Below, piece after piece: positions 59,234 through 64,000 of a DNA stretch of 64,000 nucleotides. The notes below the pieces were generated by a model, which did not search any database, was not told where the DNA came from, and worked only from the letters and a program-made list of their open reading frames with translations. Location of the stretch: contig NZ_JAAIXZ010000029.1 in NCBI RefSeq assembly GCF_010894435.1, positions 62,001 through 126,000 of the forward strand. The letters are read 5' to 3'. The position numbers were made by a program, and so were the translations under genes. Position 1 is the first letter of the stretch, and each line of letters begins with the position of its first letter. The stretch comes from Pyxidicoccus trucidator. Lineage in GTDB: Bacteria; Myxococcota; Myxococcia; Myxococcales; Myxococcaceae.

Positions 59234-60367
59234 ATGACTTCTTCCGGCCATCTCAGGCAGCGCCGTCCCCAGGCCTGGGCCTGGGTGTGGCTGCTCGCGC
59301 TCGGCCTCGCCTGCACGCGAGAGCGCCCGCCGCCCCTCACGCACGAGGCCTACGTGTGGCAGCGCGACTGGAGCCCGGAGCTGAGCCGCGGCCTCGCGGA
59401 GGTGCCCACGGAACTCGGAGCGCTGCGAGTCCTCGCCCGCGAGCGCTCCGGCCCCACGCGGACTCCCGTGGACATCGCGGTGGACGTGGAGGCCCTGGCG
59501 CGCTCGGGCCGCGAGGTGGTGGCGGTGATGCGGGTGGACGGCACGGCGCCACTCGACGGCATCTCCCTCCAGGAGGTCGCCCTCCATGCCCGCGCCTGGA
59601 AGGCCCGGGGCGTCCGGGTCCGCGGCATCGAGGTGGACCATGACTGCGCGACCGCCGCGCTGGCTGGCTACGTGGACTGGCTGAAGCGCGAGCGGGCCTC
59701 CCTGGAAGGCCTGACGCTCTCCATCACCGCCCTGCCCACCTGGGCCTCCTCTCCGGACGTGGAGCGCCTGGTCTCCGTCGCCGACGACGTCGTCCTCCAG
59801 GTCCACGCGGTGCGCGCGCCCACGCTCTTCACCCCCGAGGAGGCACGAGGGTTCGTCGAGGACTGGTCGAAGGCCACCCGTGCCGCCCAACGGCCCTTCC
59901 GCGTCGCCCTCCCCACCTACCGCGTCCGGCTGCGCGATGGGACTCGCCTCTCCGCGGAGCCCCGCGACGTGTCCCGCTTCCTGGCGCTGCTGCATGAGCG
60001 CCCCGTGCGCGGCGTAACGGGTGTCCTCTGGTTCCGGCTCGGCCACCGTGGAGACCCGGACGCCTGGAGCCTGCCCACGCTGGCGGCGGTGGTGCGTGGC
60101 GAGTCGCTGGAACCGAGCCTCACGCCTGCCCTCGTGGACGCTGGGGGTGGGACGCGGGACATCGTCATCGAGAACACCGGCCGCGTGGACGCGGATGCGC
60201 CCGCGCGCCTCACCCTCTCTGGAAACCTGGAGGTCCTGGACGGTGTGGGCGGCTACGCCCCGCACGGGGCCTCCCTCGTGGCGCGCACGCCTCCCCGCCT
60301 GCGCGCCGGCGAGCGACGTGTCATCGGCTTCGTGCGGGGAACCGAGGTGTCACTTGCCGTGCCGTAG
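59234..60367 (+). CDS. DUF3142 lipoprotein
   Basis: 377 residues from the ATG at 59234, which starts the lipoprotein signal (MTSSGHLRQRRPQAW, then WVWLLALGLACTRE, Cys at about 28). A GTG or ATG near 59171 gives a longer version with an improbable leader. The DUF3142 body contains HEAYVWQRDWSPELSRGL, VRVRGIEVDHDCATAALAGY, LTLSITALPTWASSP, VLQVHAVRAPTLFTPE and GVLWFRLGHRGDPDAWSL, the fold being a TIM-barrel-like glycosidase-related one with unknown activity. It overlaps the next gene by 14 bases. Confidence 0.85.
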   Translation: MTSSGHLRQRRPQAWAWVWLLALGLACTRERPPPLTHEAYVWQRDWSPELSRGLAEVPTELGALRVLARERSGPTRTPVDIAVDVEALARSGREVVAVMRVDGTAPLDGISLQEVALHARAWKARGVRVRGIEVDHDCATAALAGYVDWLKRERASLEGLTLSITALPTWASSPDVERLVSVADDVVLQVHAVRAPTLFTPEEARGFVEDWSKATRAAQRPFRVALPTYRVRLRDGTRLSAEPRDVSRFLALLHERPVRGVTGVLWFRLGHRGDPDAWSLPTLAAVVRGESLEPSLTPALVDAGGGTRDIVIENTGRVDADAPARLTLSGNLEVLDGVGGYAPHGASLVARTPPRLRAGERRVIGFVRGTEVSLAVP

Positions 60368-62399
60368 CCTGTTCGCGTCCCTGGTCGTCCTCCTGCTGCT
60401 CGCGCCCCTGCGCGACGCGCGGGCCTGCGGCCCCGACTTTCCACCCGAGCTGCTGACGGACAGGGCTCGCACCCTCGCGGAGCTGCCGGATGGCACCTTC
60501 GCGCTGGAAGTCTCGCGACTGCTGCCGAAGCCAGTGGACTCCTTCCAGGTGGTGGAGGTGGTGGAGAACGCGGACGCGCAGGGCGAGCCGGTGGGCGCCC
60601 GCGAGGGAGGCGGCGCGCGAGAGACGGAGCTGTACGCCGCGGGCGCCAGGGCCTTCCACGCCGGAGACCTGATGGAGGCCCGCGCCCGCTTCCAGGACGT
60701 GCTCGCGCTGCCCCCGGAGGAGCGCCGCCGCTTCTCCACCTTCGCCGCGTACATGCTGGCGCGGACGGCGGGAGCCGGACTGCAGCATGAGGCGCGCCCG
60801 CGCTTCGCCGAGGTGCGCGAGCTGGCCCGCCAGGGCTTCGACGACCCGCTGGGGCTCGCGGTGGCCAGCCTCGGAGAAGAGGCGCGCTTGCTCCTGGAGC
60901 AGGGAGATGACACGGGCGCCATCCGGCTCTACGCGGAGCAGGCGGCGCACGGGAGCGGAAGCGCGACGACGTCCCTGCTGCTGGTGGCTCGCGCCCTCCA
61001 CCGCGACGAGGCCCGCCTGCGGGAAGCGCTGAAGGACCCGCTGGTGCAGCGCCTGATGGCGACCTTCGTCTGGACGCGCGGCCAGGAGTGGCAGTGGGTG
61101 GAGGAGGAGGAAGGCGGGCTGCAGCGGCTGCTGGACGCACTCGCGGCCGTGCCCGGGCTCGCGGGCGCGGACCGGCTGGCGGCGGGGGCGTGGCGCGTGG
61201 GCCGCTTCGACCTCGCCGAGCGCTTCGCCGCGCAGGAGCGCACGCCGCTCGCCGCGTGGGTGCAGGCGAAGCTGGCGCTGCGCCGGGGAGACCGGGCGGC
61301 GGCGGAGCAGCTCCTCGCGGAGGCCGCGAAGGGCTGGACGGAGGCGGAGGACTGGACGACGGACCCCGAGATGTCCTCGCTGCGTCCGCTGACCCGCACG
61401 GAAGGAGAGCGGGGACTGCTCGCCCTCATGCGCGGGGACTTCACCGGCTCCGCGGAGCGGATGCTGGCGAGCTGCGCCTGGCCGGACATCGCCTACGTGG
61501 CGGAGCGCGTGCTCACGGTGGAGGAGCTCCAGCGGCTCGTCGCGGCCCAGGCCCCGACGGCGGCGGAGCAGTGCAAGCCCGAGCTGGCGCACGTCTGGGA
61601 CGACGACGCCCGTGAAGGGACGAACAGCATCGCCGGGCGCCTGCGCCTGCTGCTCGCGCGGCGGCTGCTGCGCACGGGCGCGGGCCCGGAGGCACTGGAG
61701 CACTTCCGGGGCACGCCCTGGGAGCAGCCCGCGCGGCAGTACGTCGAGGCCCGGGAGCGCGCCCGGAACGAGGACGACGCGGTGGACCGGGCCCGTGCGC
61801 TCTACGACGCGGCGCTGCTCGCGCGGCGCATGGGCATGGAGCTGCTCGGCACCGAGGCCTCGCCCGACTGGGCGCAGGTGGATGGAATGTATGACCTGGG
61901 CGCCTACGACGGCCAGCGGGAGCTGCCGCCCGAGGAGGACGCCCTCCGCCGGAAGATGGCGGAGCTGCCCCTCGTCTCGGATGGCGAGCAACAGCGGATG
62001 ACGGCCCACGCGCCGCCGCACGCGCGGCGCTACCACTACCGCTCCACGGCTTCGGACCTCGCCGAGGAGGCCGCGAACCTCATGCCGAAGCGCAGCCAGG
62101 CCTACGCCGTACTGCTCTGCCACGCGGCGCGCTTCACCTCGAGCAGCGAGCCGGAGCGGATGCCGCGCCTCTGGAGCACCTACGTGAAGCACGGCCCCGC
62201 CATCCACGGCGACGGGATGCTCTTCGGCCAGGAGTGCCCGGAGCCGGACTTCGAGCGAGCGCGGGCGCAGCAGCCGAAGCTCTCCCTGCCCTGGAAGGGC
62301 CTGCGGCGCCGCACGCTGGCGGCCCTGGGAGGCGGGCTGCTGCTGCCGGTGGCGCTGGGCGCCACGCTCTTCCTGCGCCGCAAGCGCAAGCCAGCCTGA
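60354..62399 (+). CDS. Large exported hypothetical protein, ACGPDFP type, helical
   Basis: 681 residues. The start is a TTG at 60354 (MPCRSLFASLVVLLLLAP signal), six bases after GAGG, overlapping the DUF3142 gene by 14 bases; no in-frame ATG is available near by. The mature protein begins ACGPDFPPELL, typical of some myxobacterial exported proteins. The body is a long series of helical, TPR-like repeats (AGARAFHAGDLMEARARFQ, LLLEQGDDTGAIRLYAEQ) and it ends in a membrane helix and basic tail (LPVALGATLFLRRKRKPA). So it is anchored at the C-terminus. Likely an envelope protein acting with the DUF3142 lipoprotein. Confidence 0.75.
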   Translation: MPCRSLFASLVVLLLLAPLRDARACGPDFPPELLTDRARTLAELPDGTFALEVSRLLPKPVDSFQVVEVVENADAQGEPVGAREGGGARETELYAAGARAFHAGDLMEARARFQDVLALPPEERRRFSTFAAYMLARTAGAGLQHEARPRFAEVRELARQGFDDPLGLAVASLGEEARLLLEQGDDTGAIRLYAEQAAHGSGSATTSLLLVARALHRDEARLREALKDPLVQRLMATFVWTRGQEWQWVEEEEGGLQRLLDALAAVPGLAGADRLAAGAWRVGRFDLAERFAAQERTPLAAWVQAKLALRRGDRAAAEQLLAEAAKGWTEAEDWTTDPEMSSLRPLTRTEGERGLLALMRGDFTGSAERMLASCAWPDIAYVAERVLTVEELQRLVAAQAPTAAEQCKPELAHVWDDDAREGTNSIAGRLRLLLARRLLRTGAGPEALEHFRGTPWEQPARQYVEARERARNEDDAVDRARALYDAALLARRMGMELLGTEASPDWAQVDGMYDLGAYDGQRELPPEEDALRRKMAELPLVSDGEQQRMTAHAPPHARRYHYRSTASDLAEEAANLMPKRSQAYAVLLCHAARFTSSSEPERMPRLWSTYVKHGPAIHGDGMLFGQECPEPDFERARAQQPKLSLPWKGLRRRTLAALGGGLLLPVALGATLFLRRKRKPA

Positions 62400-62409
62400 G
62401 GCGCGCCCT

Positions 62410-62601
62410 TCACCCCACCGCGAGGTTGAGCGCGTAGAAGTACAGGTCCACGTAGGACTGGAGCGCCTCGAAGAGGAGCCGGGTGAAGGGCCAGCCCATG
62501 AAGCCCACCACCGTGCCCACCATCAGCAGGGTGACGATGAGGGCGTACTCCACCATGGCCTGACCGCGCCGCGCGGCCGTGCGTCGCAGGGGCTGCTTCA
62601 T
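62410..62601 (-). CDS. Flp/TadE-like pilin-type small protein
   Basis: 63 residues. The type IVb/TadE-like N-terminal pattern is GQAMVEYALIVTLLMVGTVVG, with a basic leader before it and one hydrophobic helix after the Glu; the rest is short (FEALQSYVDLYFYALNLAVG). It would be processed by a prepilin peptidase and assembled by a Tad-like system. Its ATG overlaps the stop of the preceding gene (62598-62601). No Tad ATPase or secretin is visible in the window, but the cluster runs off its end. Confidence 0.8.
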   Translation of the reverse strand: MKQPLRRTAARRGQAMVEYALIVTLLMVGTVVGFMGWPFTRLLFEALQSYVDLYFYALNLAVG

Positions 62602-63545
62602 GGCCTTCCCTCCTGTGCGCTCGGCCCGCTGCCCTGGGCCGTCACGACGGTGCCCCGCTCCTGCTCAGCCAGGGCGAGCCTCCACTGACTGCCCCTCCGG
62701 CTGGCGAAGCGCAGCAGGCGCGGGCCCGTGAGCGACTCGCCGGGGACGTCGTCACCGGGCAGCTCGGAGTAGCCCCGCTCGGCCAGTGCGCGCCGGTAGA
62801 AGGACTCCACCTTGGCGGGCGCATCCCCGGTGTCGAAGCTCACCGTCAGGGCCAGGCTCCCCTCCCCGCTCGAGCGCACCGCCAGGGGATGCGTGCCGGG
62901 ATACACGGGCAGGTCTCCCGTGTCCTCCCCGTGCGAGCCCCGGCCCCAGGCCTCCATGTCCGCCAGGCCGAGCACCACGGTGTTCCCCTTGTCGTCTCCG
63001 TGCGGCATCACCATCACCGACAGCTGGAGGCCCTCCTCCAGCAGCGTGGCGCTCAGCGCGCGGTACGGCACCAAATCTCGCGCGCCCGGCACATCCGAGT
63101 ACGGCCAGCCCTTCGACTCGAAGTGGCGCGAATAGAAGGCCAGCACGTCCTCCAGCGGCGCCTCCATCTCGAAGGCGGCCAGGTTCATGGGCACGCCGTG
63201 CGCGTCCAGTTGCTGGCCGATGGACACCAGCGCCCCGGCCCGGGGCGGCAGTGGCAGCCGGGCCCGGAGCGCAGCCTGTCCCGTGCGGCGCACGCGGCCC
63301 GGCGAAGGAGCTCCGCTTCCCAATTCCGGCGTCACGCCCTGCCCCTGCTTGCGCGGCCTGGGCGGCGCCTCCAGGTCGAGCGCCTCGGCCAGCAGCTCGG
63401 CGTCCATGGCCGCGTCCTCCGCGGAAGGGGCCTCGGGTGGCGCGGAGCGCTCCTGGTACGCGCGGCCCAGCGCGCTGCCCAGGACGGCGCTGGCCACCAG
63501 ACCGACGGCGAGCAGGGCCCGCCGATGAGTACGCGAGGTGCTCAT
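62598..63545 (-). CDS. Hypothetical exported protein of a Flp/Tad-like cluster
   Basis: 315 residues. A signal or anchor (LLAVGLVASAVLGSALG) precedes a disordered acidic and Pro-rich region and two related alpha/beta modules (VLAFYSRHFESKGWPYSDV and AKVESFYRRALAERGYSEL, each followed by a beta-rich region). These look like a duplicated fold. It is coupled by 4-base overlaps to the pilin-like gene downstream and to the gene upstream (63542-63545). I do not recognise the family; co-expression with the pilin suggests a role in pilus assembly or function. Confidence 0.7.
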   Translation of the reverse strand: MSTSRTHRRALLAVGLVASAVLGSALGRAYQERSAPPEAPSAEDAAMDAELLAEALDLEAPPRPRKQGQGVTPELGSGAPSPGRVRRTGQAALRARLPLPPRAGALVSIGQQLDAHGVPMNLAAFEMEAPLEDVLAFYSRHFESKGWPYSDVPGARDLVPYRALSATLLEEGLQLSVMVMPHGDDKGNTVVLGLADMEAWGRGSHGEDTGDLPVYPGTHPLAVRSSGEGSLALTVSFDTGDAPAKVESFYRRALAERGYSELPGDDVPGESLTGPRLLRFASRRGSQWRLALAEQERGTVVTAQGSGPSAQEGRP

Positions 63546-64000
63546 GGCCAGTGGTTGTGGACGTAGTCGGCCTCGGGATGCCCGAGGTAGTGGCGCCTGT
63601 CCCGGTCCACCCGCTGGCTCCCCAGAAAGCCCGTGTCGTCGTCATCCCACGGGGTGAGGTGGGCCCGGTCCATGGCTCCGCCCTCCACCTCGAAGGTCTG
63701 CATCTCGCTGGAGGGGTTGCGGAAGCCGAACTTGAAGTCGGACGTGAAGGCGTAGTCCTTCGCGGTGTCGAGGAGGAAGTCCATCGTGAAGCGCACCTGC
63801 TTGGCGCCGGTGCCGCCCTCGAAGCCGTGCCCGTCCACCACCGGCTCCGGGGCGCGGTGGTAGATGGAGCTGCCCACCTGCGCGTATTTGATGTTCTCCG
63901 CGCGCCACCAGGTGTCCACCGGGCTCTCCGTCGCGTCCTCCAACCCCCAGTCGTCGGTGAGCACGATGAAGCCTCCTCCCCCGTCGCAGCCCCGCAGCGA
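63542..64000 (-). CDS. 3' part of a large hypothetical protein of the Flp/Tad-like cluster, cut by the window end
   Basis: The open frame runs from the window edge to a TGA at 63542-63544; 152 residues are visible. The segment includes GCDGGGGFIVLTDDWG, then WWRAENIKYAQVGSSIYHRA, and Asp/Gly/His-rich stretches such as TPWDDDDTGFLGSQRVDRDRR. It may be a TadE/TadG-type pilus-associated or Ca-binding surface protein, but this is uncertain. Its stop overlaps the start of the next gene. Confidence 0.55.
   Translation of the reverse strand, partial: SLRGCDGGGGFIVLTDDWGLEDATESPVDTWWRAENIKYAQVGSSIYHRAPEPVVDGHGFEGGTGAKQVRFTMDFLLDTAKDYAFTSDFKFGFRNPSSEMQTFEVEGGAMDRAHLTPWDDDDTGFLGSQRVDRDRRHYLGHPEADYVHNHWP

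Overview
The window is very GC-rich, tightly packed with genes, and reads as a chromosomal segment of a predatory myxobacterium (Myxococcaceae: Myxococcus, Corallococcus, Pyxidicoccus or a close relative). The clues are a SitA-like lipoprotein toxin with an MXAN_0049-type immunity protein, many lipoproteins of unknown function, a DUF1592/DUF1552 pair, standalone sensor kinases and receivers, an MshEN protein, and secreted hydrolases. I see no rRNA, tRNA, insertion sequence, integrase or CRISPR array. The genus is inference; the family-level call is fairly secure.

Layout. 1-2.4 kb: an unknown small gene and a toxin/immunity pair. 2.6-8 kb: a substrate-binding lipoprotein coupled to a cation-diffusion-facilitator exporter, a protein that is about 42 percent methionine, a cupin-type XRE regulator behind a 43-residue gene, an outer-membrane-type protein and a zinc metalloprotease. 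8-16.6 kb: a GMC oxidoreductase with its small Tat subunit, a PhoD-like phosphatase, a surface-type repeat protein, a GH43 glycosidase, DUF3703, an AraC regulator and a spermidine-synthase-like lipoprotein. 16.7-28 kb: a HelD-like helicase and a PAS-GAF histidine kinase overlapping tail to tail, a pectinacetylesterase, a YdjM-type membrane protein, a small hydrolase and the DUF1592/DUF1552 pair. 28-38.4 kb: rpiA, a beta-barrel protein, a LysR regulator, a beta-helix lipoprotein, an ArsC-like protein, an MshEN protein, two hydrolases and an amino-acid ABC transporter whose binding protein and permease are fused.

38.5-43.6 kb: an unknown protein with a ParB-C-like segment faces a receiver-kinase-P450 operon across an array of six 18-bp palindromes whose arms match a parS-like half-site. 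43.6-50 kb: a DsbA-type protein, an AlaX editing protein and an operon of ECF sigma factor, a membrane protein fusing an anti-sigma zinc finger to TPR and CHAT protease-like domains, and a lipoprotein. 50-58 kb: an unknown secreted-type or surface-type protein, an 1173-residue protein with two complete SF1 helicase modules, a small hydrophilic protein and YgiQ radical SAM. 58-64 kb: a lipoprotein, a protein with three cysteine-rich repeats, a DUF3142 lipoprotein coupled to a large exported protein, and a Flp/Tad-like pilin cluster cut by the window end.

How it works together. Adjacent cistrons are often joined by 4-base ATGA or GTGA overlaps (nine cases), so translational coupling is common. 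Three hairpins between genes are convincing terminators. The strongest candidates for undescribed biology are the sigma/zinc-finger-TPR-CHAT operon, the spaced-parS-like palindrome array with its flanking genes, the methionine-rich protein and the double-helicase fusion.
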